The notes beneath the pieces were generated by a model. That model saw only the letters and a program-made list of their open reading frames with translations, was not told the DNA's origin and did no database searches. The translations under genes and the position numbers were made by a program. From Salinirubellus salinus (GTDB lineage: Archaea; Halobacteriota; Halobacteria; Halobacteriales; Haloarculaceae), in contig NZ_CP104003.1 of assembly GCF_025231485.1 (NCBI RefSeq), positions 3,348,001-3,412,000 of the forward strand: 64,000 bases of DNA, given 5' to 3'. Positions 16,692 through 24,098 of the stretch are shown here, piece after piece (position 1 is the stretch's first letter; each line of letters starts with the position of its first letter).

Positions 16692-19613
16692 ATGAGTGAG
16701 GCAGATATCCATTTCGAATTCTACCGCCATCTCACGAACGGGATTACTTCTCAGGCACAACGGGGGAGCACCGAATACGGTGCTGTTCGCCCTGAGTACA
16801 GTGACGGTCTTAGCGGAAGAGCTGACCTCGTTGTATTCGACTCCTCGAACGAGCCAATAGCCGTCATCGAAGCGAAGCAGCCCGGTGAGGACTCTTCTAG
16901 AGACATCGACCCTTACTCTCCTGCTGTTATCGAACAGGCACTCGAATACGGTGCCAAAATTGGTGCGCCGTACTGTGCGACCTACAACGGTAATCGACTC
17001 GTCCTCTTCCGCACGCTTGAGCCCGGAAAAGCATTCCTCGAACGGTCGACCAAGTCCTACGAAATCACGAGTACGGAGAAGTTCGCAGACGAGTTCCTTG
17101 ACGAGCTTGCCCGTTTCCAGCAGCAAGACGCCACGTGGGATAGCCTCGATGATGCATTTGTCAACCGGGTCCGGAGTTTCCACGACTACGTCACGCCACG
17201 GCTCGAAGAATCACTCACTGACTACCTCGAAGCGGATTCTGAGTTCCGCGATTCGTTCAGCCAGTGGGCGGCAAAGCAAGGAATCGAGTATGCAAGTGCG
17301 GACGATGACGCAAAGCGAGAAGTCATCTCAGAATTCTCCGAACAGGCCGCCTACCTGCTCATTAACAAGGTTCTATTCTACAAACTCCTTGAGAACTCTC
17401 CCGCTTACGAAGATGAGATACCACCACTAGCGGTCAGTATCCATCGGGTTCAGGAAGACTTGGAAGACCACTTCGACGTGGTCGTATCTGAGGTTGACTT
17501 CGAGGCCATCTTTGAGCACGACGACATCTTCGGTGAAATCCCGCTGGACCCGATTTCGGAGAAGCTACGCGAGTTCATCATCGAGCTGGACGACCAAGAC
17601 CTCACCCAGTTCGATAGCGACGTTATCGGGCGTATCTACGAGGGAGTCATTCCGTATGAGCGGCGGCGTGAGATGGGGGAGTACTACACCCCCCCTGCAG
17701 TCTGCGACCTCATCACTCGGCTAACAGTCGACAGCGCGTCTGACTCCGTTCTGGACCCTGCCTGCGGGAGCGGGGGCTTTCTGGTGAGTGCGTACCACCG
17801 CCTGCAGGAACTCTTACCGGAACCAGCAGGGAGCCACTCGCGCATTCTGAACCAACTCCACGGGATAGACATCAACCGATTCCCGGCCCACTTGACGGCA
17901 ATCAACCTCGCTATCCAAGACCTCTCTTCGTACACCGAGAGCGTCAACGTGGAGATTAACGATTTCTTCAACATTCAGCCAGACACACTACGGTTCTCCC
18001 GTGAGATAGCCGACGCAGAAGGTGGGGGCAGTGAAGATGGTCTCGTCGACAGTTTGGGTGGACTTGACGCTGTTGTCGGTAACCCTCCGTACATCCGGTC
18101 GCGGAATATCGATGAAAAAGGACGTGTTCGAGAGCACCTCTCGAACGTTGATGGTGAGTTCATCTCGAAACGGATGGACATCTACGGCTATTTCATCACT
18201 CATAGCACCCAGTTCCTTCGAGATGGGGGCCGACTCGGCGTCATCACGAGTGACCGCTGGCTAGACACCGGGTACGGTGCAGACCTCCAGCAGTTCATCC
18301 TTGACCACTACAAGCTTGATGCCGTCATCCGGTTCGACCGCCAGACGTTCTCGGATGCACTCGTCGGTGCAAGCGTTGTGATAATGACGAAAGAGGAGGA
18401 CCCGTCGCAACGCCAGCAGAATGTGGTCAAGTTCCTACGAGTCAGAGAATCGCTGGGGATTGACGACATCGAATCACTTGTGAAGGACGACGTACCCGCG
18501 AACCAGATGGTTGACGACCCGGAATACCGTCTGATTACGCAATCCCAGCGTGACTTACGTGAACAGGATAAATGGAGCGTACATTTCCTCGCTCCACCGC
18601 TGTACTTTGACGCTGCTGGTCATAGCGACGTGATTGAACTTCAGGACGTAGCTGATGTGAACAGAGGACTGACCAGTGGAGCTAACGATTTCTACTACGC
18701 TCGCCGGGAAGAGTGGGAAGAACTTGGTCTTACGCAATACACAACGCCCCTACTCAAAGCGACCGGCCAACTCAGTCGTATCCGATTTGACGATGAAGAC
18801 GCTGAGGAGTGGGGGGTGTTAGATATTCATAAACTGGTGGAACAGGCGCTAGACGAAGTTGCTGACCAGTATGCGGATATTGACCGAACTGAACAGGTGA
18901 AAGAGTGGCTGGGTAAGAACGGGCACAATTCGCTCGTTGAGTACATCGAATGGGGTGAGGACAACGGATATCATGACCGCCCGACGACCTCCGCCCGTGA
19001 TATCTGGTTTGACCTCGGAGAACTGGAGCGGCCATCACTCTTGATGACTGACTTCACTTGGCGCATATACCGAGCCGTTTGGAATGAAGCAAGTGCCACT
19101 TCCGACGCTCAATTCTACAATATCACCTGTTCTGATGAGGTTGACGAGAAGCTGTTGGGTGGGTTACTCAACTCACGCTTGTCGTGGCTGATGGTTGAGC
19201 TCCGAGGTCGATGGGCTGGTGGACAGGGCATGACCAGAGCCCGAATCAAGGTCTACGAAGCTGAAGAGCTCCCTCTCCCTGACCCATCAGAGATGTCTGC
19301 TGAAGAACAGCAGCGGATTCGAGAAGCGTTTGAGGCGCTAATGGAGCGTGAGGACGCTTTGGACGAGGATGAGCGTACAGTCGCCAACACCGAGGAGGCA
19401 CGCGACCAGCTCGACCGAGCAGTACTTGCTACCCTTGGGATGAGCGACCGTCTGGATGAACTGAAACGTGCAATCGAGGGGTTGGTCGCAATGCGGGAGC
19501 GGGACGCTGGTGACAATACTGAAGTTCTAGTCACTCGCCCAGACGAGCGAGAAGTGATTGAATTGGAGGGGGTTTCGGAGGCGCGAGAAAGCACGACACT
19601 GAGTGATTTCTGA
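16692..19613 (+). CDS. Type IIG restriction-modification enzyme (nuclease-methylase fusion)
   Basis: 973 aa. The N-terminal nuclease domain has the PD-(D/E)XK signature Asp45 (GRADLVVFD) and Glu60-Ala-Lys62. A helical linker follows, then an N6-adenine methylase domain with EYYTPPAVCDLI (about 330), the AdoMet motif DPACGSGGF (355-363) and the catalytic NPPY (464-467). The remainder is a target-recognition region (about 600-870) with a helical C-terminus. One polypeptide should therefore methylate adenine and cut unmethylated sites. There is no separate specificity subunit. The stop codon is directly followed by the ATG of the EVE-nuclease gene, showing an operon. Active-site residues look intact. 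Confidence 0.9.
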   Translation: MSEADIHFEFYRHLTNGITSQAQRGSTEYGAVRPEYSDGLSGRADLVVFDSSNEPIAVIEAKQPGEDSSRDIDPYSPAVIEQALEYGAKIGAPYCATYNGNRLVLFRTLEPGKAFLERSTKSYEITSTEKFADEFLDELARFQQQDATWDSLDDAFVNRVRSFHDYVTPRLEESLTDYLEADSEFRDSFSQWAAKQGIEYASADDDAKREVISEFSEQAAYLLINKVLFYKLLENSPAYEDEIPPLAVSIHRVQEDLEDHFDVVVSEVDFEAIFEHDDIFGEIPLDPISEKLREFIIELDDQDLTQFDSDVIGRIYEGVIPYERRREMGEYYTPPAVCDLITRLTVDSASDSVLDPACGSGGFLVSAYHRLQELLPEPAGSHSRILNQLHGIDINRFPAHLTAINLAIQDLSSYTESVNVEINDFFNIQPDTLRFSREIADAEGGGSEDGLVDSLGGLDAVVGNPPYIRSRNIDEKGRVREHLSNVDGEFISKRMDIYGYFITHSTQFLRDGGRLGVITSDRWLDTGYGADLQQFILDHYKLDAVIRFDRQTFSDALVGASVVIMTKEEDPSQRQQNVVKFLRVRESLGIDDIESLVKDDVPANQMVDDPEYRLITQSQRDLREQDKWSVHFLAPPLYFDAAGHSDVIELQDVADVNRGLTSGANDFYYARREEWEELGLTQYTTPLLKATGQLSRIRFDDEDAEEWGVLDIHKLVEQALDEVADQYADIDRTEQVKEWLGKNGHNSLVEYIEWGEDNGYHDRPTTSARDIWFDLGELERPSLLMTDFTWRIYRAVWNEASATSDAQFYNITCSDEVDEKLLGGLLNSRLSWLMVELRGRWAGGQGMTRARIKVYEAEELPLPDPSEMSAEEQQRIREAFEALMEREDALDEDERTVANTEEARDQLDRAVLATLGMSDRLDELKRAIEGLVAMRERDAGDNTEVLVTRPDEREVIELEGVSEARESTTLSDF

Positions 19614-20636
19614 ATGACTAATGTCTATCTCATCCCTGTTGGAGACAACTGGATTGACCACTTCGAACGAACGGTCGAACAACCGCTGACTATCGGGGAC
19701 AGCGATGCTCCTGCGGAGCTTGACGATTTTCAAGAGGTTCGAATCTGGGCAACTACGGAGAGTTCCAAGAAAGAGTCTGCCTACGAGGCGATGCGCTCTG
19801 GCGACCTCCTGATGTTCTATCGTCAAGGTGAATTCTTCGCTGCTGGCCGAGTCGGGCGCACGTTCCGGAGCTCAGCAGCTGGTGACTGGATATGGGATAA
19901 CAGCGAAAGCAGCTTCATATTCACCGTTACTGATTACGAGCCCATCTCGATTAGCAGAGACCAGCTGTGGGATGTTCTCGGGTACAGTAGCGGCTACTTC
20001 GTACGTGGTTTCTCTCGGGTTTCAGACGACGCCCTCGATACGCTTCGACAGCAATACCCCTCCGTTGAGGTCGCGTATCAAGAGCTGAAAGATGGTTCCG
20101 AGGATACCGGCGGCGGTGAAGAGGAAACAGGGGAAGATGATGTCCGAGAGCATGTTGAGATTCAGTGGAGCCTCATTCAACTGGGTCTGATGCATGACTA
20201 CGATGTCTACGTGGCTAAGAACGACCAGTCCGAGACGTACCAGAATGAGACTTTAGGAGAGGATTGCATCGAGAATCTTCCTCTAACAGGATTCAGCGCG
20301 GCGGCACGCAGCATCATCGAGTACGTAGATGTCATCTGGCTTGATGGCGAGTACATCGTGAAGATGTTCGAAGTAGAGAGCACGACCAGCATCTATAGCG
20401 GGATTCTCAGGATGACTGATTTCATCGTCAAAGTCCCGAACCTCGCTGTCGATATGTATATCGTCGCCGCAGAAGACGACGAGGCACTGGTTCGGAAACA
20501 AATAGACCGCCCAACGTTTCAGCACATCTTGGAGCCTGCCAAATATTCCTCGTTGAATTACCTGTCGTTCGAACGTGTCCGCGAACGATTCGACCTAGTG
20601 CAACAGGCGGGCCCACTGAAAACCGTCTTCGAATAA
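19614..20636 (+). CDS. EVE-like domain fused to PD-(D/E)XK nuclease
   Basis: 340 aa, starting one base after the RM gene stop. Residues 1-150 look like a PUA/EVE fold (VYLIPVGDNWIDHF, GDLLMFYRQGEFFAAGRV, FIFTVTDYEPISI); EVE domains bind modified bases. After an acidic linker (160-178), residues 180-300 resemble a nuclease core: Glu182, Asp239 in EYVDVIWLDG and Glu253-x-Glu255 in FEVESTTSIYSG. The usual Lys is replaced by Glu, so activity needs testing. The fusion suggests cleavage of DNA with particular modified bases, either foreign modifications or in coordination with the adjacent methylase. Family assignment is by motif only. Confidence 0.75.
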   Translation: MTNVYLIPVGDNWIDHFERTVEQPLTIGDSDAPAELDDFQEVRIWATTESSKKESAYEAMRSGDLLMFYRQGEFFAAGRVGRTFRSSAAGDWIWDNSESSFIFTVTDYEPISISRDQLWDVLGYSSGYFVRGFSRVSDDALDTLRQQYPSVEVAYQELKDGSEDTGGGEEETGEDDVREHVEIQWSLIQLGLMHDYDVYVAKNDQSETYQNETLGEDCIENLPLTGFSAAARSIIEYVDVIWLDGEYIVKMFEVESTTSIYSGILRMTDFIVKVPNLAVDMYIVAAEDDEALVRKQIDRPTFQHILEPAKYSSLNYLSFERVRERFDLVQQAGPLKTVFE

Positions 20637-20676
20637 CCGTCTTGTCGAGTGAACTGCCGACGCCGTTGGCATGTTG

Positions 20677-20916
20677 TTACGCTTTCTTTCTGATATCCAC
20701 TATCTCGCCCTCCGGCTCGTACTCCATCTCTGCCGCCTCGCTGAGTGACTGTCCCTCCTCAAGTTCTCCTGAGAAGGTACTCCTGACCCACCGCTGAAGT
20801 TCCTCATCGAATGGCTTCGGTAAGTCTGGACGATGCTCTGTGACGACACCAAAAACCTCTGTCCCACCGCTCTCTGCGCGGTCACAGACTACATCGATGC
20901 TGACGAGCCGGGTCAT
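20677..20916 (-). CDS. Small acidic hypothetical protein
   Basis: 79 aa on the minus strand, converging with the EVE-nuclease gene. Beta-strand start (MTRLVSIDVVCDR) and an acidic middle (FSGELEEGQSLSEAAEMEYEPEGEIVDI). Codon third positions look coding-like. No recognised domain. The last gene of the element before the tRNA. Confidence 0.55.
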   Translation of the reverse strand: MTRLVSIDVVCDRAESGGTEVFGVVTEHRPDLPKPFDEELQRWVRSTFSGELEEGQSLSEAAEMEYEPEGEIVDIRKKA

Positions 20917-21096
20917 TATTTCCTATGACTCCCTGTTCTGGCGTCAAATCTTCGATGAAGGGGGCTGTTGAGGATGACAGATACCTCGACGCTCACAACT
21001 CTATTTGAGCTGAACCACACTACGTGTATAAGTCAAATGACGCTGTAGTTCCACCTAACCACGCGACGCAAGCGACCACCGTGATGTAACAGGACG

Positions 21097-21175
21097 AGTT
21101 CAGAACGCTGCTCGGTAGACATCTTATATACAATGTACTGCCGTCTATTGGTTCTGAACTGTCACGCAGCGTGAC
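21097..21175. repeat. Nested inverted repeats at the right att end
   Basis: A perfect 10-bp inverted repeat, agttcagaac (21097-21106) and gttctgaact (21151-21160), encloses an AT-rich 44 bp. Immediately after it is a 7+1+7 palindrome, gtcacgc-a-gcgtgac (21161-21175), whose last two bases overlap the att repeat. The layout is reminiscent of recombinase arm and core binding sites. The inner palindrome could alternatively be a terminator for the tRNA. Confidence 0.6.
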
Positions 21176-21187
21176 GAGCCCGGAGGG
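21174..21187. repeat. Right attachment site (att direct repeat) in tRNA-Arg
   Basis: acgagcccggaggg, identical to 3489-3502. Apart from its first base it is the 3' acceptor strand, discriminator base and start of the T stem of tRNA-Arg read on the + strand. Confidence 0.85.
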
Positions 21188-21247
21188 ATTTGAACCCCCG
21201 ACAACCAGGTCCGGAACCTGGCACTCTGTCCACTGAGCTACGGGCCC
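21175..21247 (-). tRNA. tRNA-Arg(CCG)
   Basis: 73 nt on the minus strand. The acceptor stem GGGCCCG pairs with CGGGCTC (one G-U pair), with discriminator G. The anticodon loop reads TTCCGGA with CCG as anticodon, and the T loop is TTCAAAT. CCA is not encoded. The gene stays intact after integration because the element brought a replacement 3' end. Confidence 0.95.
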
Positions 21248-21318
21248 TCACCCGAGATACCGCCGAGTCGGTTTTGTGTCTGTCGGTCTCCGCCTCGGCG
21301 GGGGTCGCGCCGGTCGTC

Positions 21319-22800
21319 TCAGTGCTTGGCGCCGCCGTCCGTGACGCTCTCGCTCGGCGGCTCGGGACCGGGCCCGTCAGCCGGCGTCACCTCGTCCTCC
21401 TCCGCTTCCTCGACGACACTCTCCTTCCACGTCCCCCGGGTGAACCACGCACCCGCGGCGACGGCACCGAGGACGTTCCCGGCAGCCATCCCGACCCAGA
21501 TGCCGGTGACGCCCCAGCCCAGGACGAACGTCAGGAGGTAGACCGTCGCGACGCGGCCGACCCAGAGCGAGAGCAGGGAGAAGACGAGCGCGGTCCGGGT
21601 GTTGCCCGCGCCGCGGTAGGCGCCCAGCACCACCTGGAGGACGCCGATGAACGCGAACTCCACCGCGCGGATACGGAGGTACTCGATGCCGAACTCGATG
21701 GTCTGGGCGGCCTCGGCGGTGCCCGTGGCCATGAACACGCTGACGATGGGGCGGGCGGCGACGACGGCGACGATGGCGACGCCGAACATCACGCCCGCGC
21801 CGACGCCGGCGGCGAGCTTCACGGCCCGCTCGGCCCGCTCGGCCTTCCGCGCCCCGAGGTTCTGTCCGACCATCGTGTTCGTCGCCCGACCCAGCCCCAT
21901 CGCGGGGAGGAAGACGAGCGAGATGAGCCGATTCCCGAGGCCGAACGCGGCGACGACGGGCGGCGAGAACGTGACGACCATCGCCGTCAGCGTGAGCATC
22001 GCGAGCGCGGAGGTGGACTGTTCCAGCGCCGAGGGGACGCCGATGTCGACGATCTTCTTGATGGCCTCGGGGTCCGGGCGGAGGTGGCCGAGTTCGATGT
22101 TCGGCCCGGTCGGCATGTAGAACAGGACGTAGAGCCCGACGGCGGTGGCGACGGCTCGCGAGATAAGGGTGGCGAGCGCGGCCCCCTCGACGCCCAGTCC
22201 GGGGATGCCCAGCGGCGCCCACCCGAAGATGAGGACGGGGTCGAGGACGACGTTGAGCGTCACCGAGAGCAGCATCACGCGCATCGGGGTGCGGGTGTTG
22301 CCGTAGCCACGCATCAGCGCCGAGAAGATGAAGAAGCCGAAGAGGAACGGCGTCCCGAGGAAGAACACGCGCATGTAGTCGGCAGCGAGCGGGACGACGT
22401 CGAGCGCCGTCTCGGGGTCCGTCGGGAGCAGCGAGAGCAGTGGGCCGGTCACGAGGAAGCCCAGCGCACCGAGGACGACGGCCAGCAGCGTCACGAACGA
22501 GAGCGTCTGGCCGGCCGCCCTGCCGGCGCTCTTCTCGCCGCCGGCGCCGGTGTACTGCGCGACGAGGGTGGAGCCGGCGACGGTGAAGCCGCCGCCGACC
22601 GAGAGCAGGAGGAAGATGATGGGGAACGCGAGGCTCAGCGCGCCAACCGCCGCCGTCGACAGACGGCCCAGCCAGATGGTGTCGGCGATGTTGTACGCCA
22701 CCTGCAGCAGCTGGGTGACGACGATGGGCCACGCGAGGGTGAACAGCGGACGGACCAGGCTCCCCTGCGTGATGCTGCTCTCGGTCTCGGTTCCAGTCAC
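21319..22800 (-). CDS. MATE family efflux transporter
   Basis: About 493 aa from the GTG at 22800 (VTGTETESS). An upstream in-frame GTG at 22887 is less likely because the added residues are polar and unlike the family. Twelve hydrophobic helices arranged as two six-helix halves, with the MATE signatures LFTLAWPIVVTQLLQVAYNIADTIW (shared half-1 pattern) and IVDIGVPSALEQ (half 2). MATE proteins export drugs or organic cations in exchange for Na+ or H+. The acidic C-terminal tail is typical for a halophile. It is divergent from the ferredoxin gene. Confidence 0.9.
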   Translation of the reverse strand: MTGTETESSITQGSLVRPLFTLAWPIVVTQLLQVAYNIADTIWLGRLSTAAVGALSLAFPIIFLLLSVGGGFTVAGSTLVAQYTGAGGEKSAGRAAGQTLSFVTLLAVVLGALGFLVTGPLLSLLPTDPETALDVVPLAADYMRVFFLGTPFLFGFFIFSALMRGYGNTRTPMRVMLLSVTLNVVLDPVLIFGWAPLGIPGLGVEGAALATLISRAVATAVGLYVLFYMPTGPNIELGHLRPDPEAIKKIVDIGVPSALEQSTSALAMLTLTAMVVTFSPPVVAAFGLGNRLISLVFLPAMGLGRATNTMVGQNLGARKAERAERAVKLAAGVGAGVMFGVAIVAVVAARPIVSVFMATGTAEAAQTIEFGIEYLRIRAVEFAFIGVLQVVLGAYRGAGNTRTALVFSLLSLWVGRVATVYLLTFVLGWGVTGIWVGMAAGNVLGAVAAGAWFTRGTWKESVVEEAEEDEVTPADGPGPEPPSESVTDGGAKH

Positions 22801-22917
22801 TTGCCTGACGGACGTCAGCGGGCGTGAAGTGTTCTCCGTTCCGGTCGTGTGCTGGACGTTCTCACGCAGAGCCGAGGGAGTGCCCACCGGTCGATGCGCT
22901 TCTCCTCGCGTGCCCGT

Positions 22918-22942
22918 CCGACAATCACAACGCTATTGTCGG
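22918..22942. promoter_or_regulatory. Palindrome upstream of the ferredoxin gene
   Basis: Perfect 8-bp arms ccgacaat (22918-22925) and attgtcgg (22935-22942) with a 9-bp spacer, 20-45 bp upstream of the ferredoxin ATG, in the divergent MATE-ferredoxin promoter region. A candidate operator for a dimeric regulator. Confidence 0.5.
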
Positions 22943-22962
22943 CGCTTTCCATACCCGTCGGT

Positions 22963-23553
22963 ATGGTTGACCCACTCGGAGTCGGGTTGGGGCTCGCCCT
23001 GACGCTCGTGGTGGTCGTCCTGCACTTCTCGCAGGGTGCCGAGCGGCCCATCCCCGACGACATCTCACAGCAGGTCATCGAGCGGCGGGCGGCGACGGTG
23101 CCGGAGACCGACTTCCCCGAGCCGATGAACCGCTCCATCGGGGGCGGTGCCGTGGCCGCGGGTGCCGTGACCGCTGGCGGCGCCGAGGCCGAGGGCGAAC
23201 TCGGCGAGGCCGCGGAAGAGGAGGTCGACGACGACCCCGCTGCCATCCCGGACGACGAGGCCGAGGTCTTCGAGGTCGAGTACGTCAAGGAGGGTACCAC
23301 CATCGAGGTCAAGGAGAACGAGACGCTCCTCGAGGCCGGCGAGGACGAGGGCTGGGACCTCCCCTACGCCTGCCGCGAGGGCCAGTGTATCTCGTGTGCC
23401 GGCCACATCGCCGACGGCGGCAACTCCGAACAGTACGTCAAGCACTACACGAACCAGATGCTCGGCGAACCCGAACTCGACGACGGGTACACGCTGACCT
23501 GCGTGGCCTACCCCATCAGCGACCTGTCGCTCGAGACGCGCGAGTCGCCGTAG
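22963..23553 (+). CDS. 2Fe-2S ferredoxin with N-terminal membrane segment
   Basis: 196 aa from the ATG at 22963. Residues 3-22 are hydrophobic (GVGLGLALTLVVVVLHF), followed by a conserved-looking segment (IPDDISQQVIERRAAT) and an Ala/Glu-rich spacer. Residues about 110-196 form a plant-type ferredoxin domain with the cluster ligands CREGQCISC plus a distal Cys in TLTCVAYP. The insert around EQYVKHYTNQM is typical of halophilic ferredoxins. It probably carries electrons at the membrane surface. Partner unknown. Confidence 0.85.
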   Translation: MVDPLGVGLGLALTLVVVVLHFSQGAERPIPDDISQQVIERRAATVPETDFPEPMNRSIGGGAVAAGAVTAGGAEAEGELGEAAEEEVDDDPAAIPDDEAEVFEVEYVKEGTTIEVKENETLLEAGEDEGWDLPYACREGQCISCAGHIADGGNSEQYVKHYTNQMLGEPELDDGYTLTCVAYPISDLSLETRESP

Positions 23554-23637
23554 GCACTCCCTCGTTCCTGTTCTCCCCCGTCCTCCGTTCTTGCTCCCGC
23601 TCCCGTCTTCCACCGCACCGAGAGGGTCGACCGCCGG

Positions 23638-23934
23638 TCAGGCCGTCTGCTGGCCGACCGTCTGTCGCTCCACGAGGTCGAGGTACGTGATGTCGACGTC
23701 CGACATCCCTGCCGCGTCCATGTCGTCCTGTTCGCGCAGGTACGACTCCCAGCGCCGTGCGTTCTCGGCCGTGTCGAACTCCATCAGGACCGTTATCTCG
23801 TCCGGGTCGTCGCTCCCACGGAAGAGGTGGTACCCCTCGCTCCCGTGTTCCTCGCGGGCCGTGTGGTTCTCCTCGAAGGCGGCCTTCCACCGTTCGAACG
23901 CCGCCACCGTCGCCGTCACCATCTGGTAGGCCAT
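23638..23934 (-). CDS. ABM/NIPSNAP-like dimeric alpha-beta barrel protein
   Basis: 98 aa with the ferredoxin-like dimeric alpha/beta barrel pattern: VTATVAAFERWKAAFEE, then GYHLFRGSDDPDEITVLMEFD, then ENARRWESYLRE. This pattern occurs in antibiotic-biosynthesis monooxygenase-like and stress-response proteins. No cofactor ligand is evident and the substrate is unknown. A 24-bp near-perfect palindrome lies directly upstream of the ATG, so the gene is probably controlled by a dedicated repressor. Confidence 0.7.
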   Translation of the reverse strand: MAYQMVTATVAAFERWKAAFEENHTAREEHGSEGYHLFRGSDDPDEITVLMEFDTAENARRWESYLREQDDMDAAGMSDVDITYLDLVERQTVGQQTA

Positions 23935-23935
23935 G

Positions 23936-23959
23936 TCCTACACCAACGTTCGTGTAGGA
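23936..23959. promoter_or_regulatory. 24-bp near-perfect operator palindrome
   Basis: Arms tcctacac (23936-23943) and gtgtagga (23952-23959) flank a centre containing the self-complementary aacgtt, with only one mismatched pair. It covers positions -2 to -25 relative to the ATG at 23934, where the promoter or transcription start of a leaderless gene would be. Confidence 0.6.
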
Positions 23960-24098
23960 TGCGGTGCGTGATAGTCGGGGTGGTTTCCGGACCTCCCCCG
24001 GTACGGGGAGGTACGCGCCCGTGCTGGCCGGGGTGACGCTGGCGAGCGCTCTCCCGAGGAGCCTCCGAGTGACCCATCGAGGAGTCGCGACGGGGCCG

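Larger units (their letters stand above)
3489..21187. mobile_element. Integrative element inserted at tRNA-Arg(CCG)
   Basis: Bounded by the 14-bp direct repeat, with a tyrosine recombinase just inside the left end and the intact tRNA gene at the right end. The content is accessory: two recombinases, regulators, a protease, restriction-modification and nuclease genes, and many intergenic repeats. No capsid, packaging, plasmid replication or conjugation genes are recognised, so it is best called an integrative element or defence island rather than a provirus. It has lower GC and longer intergenic gaps than the flanks. Confidence 0.8.

Noticed and set aside
3489-21187. Provirus
   Set aside because: No capsid, portal, terminase or membrane spike genes are recognisable, and the gene content is regulatory and defence-like.
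21190-22827. Long plus-strand open frame opposite the MATE gene
   Set aside because: The translation is Arg/Asp/Glu/Gly low complexity, while the MATE protein on the minus strand has all its helices. It also runs through the tRNA.
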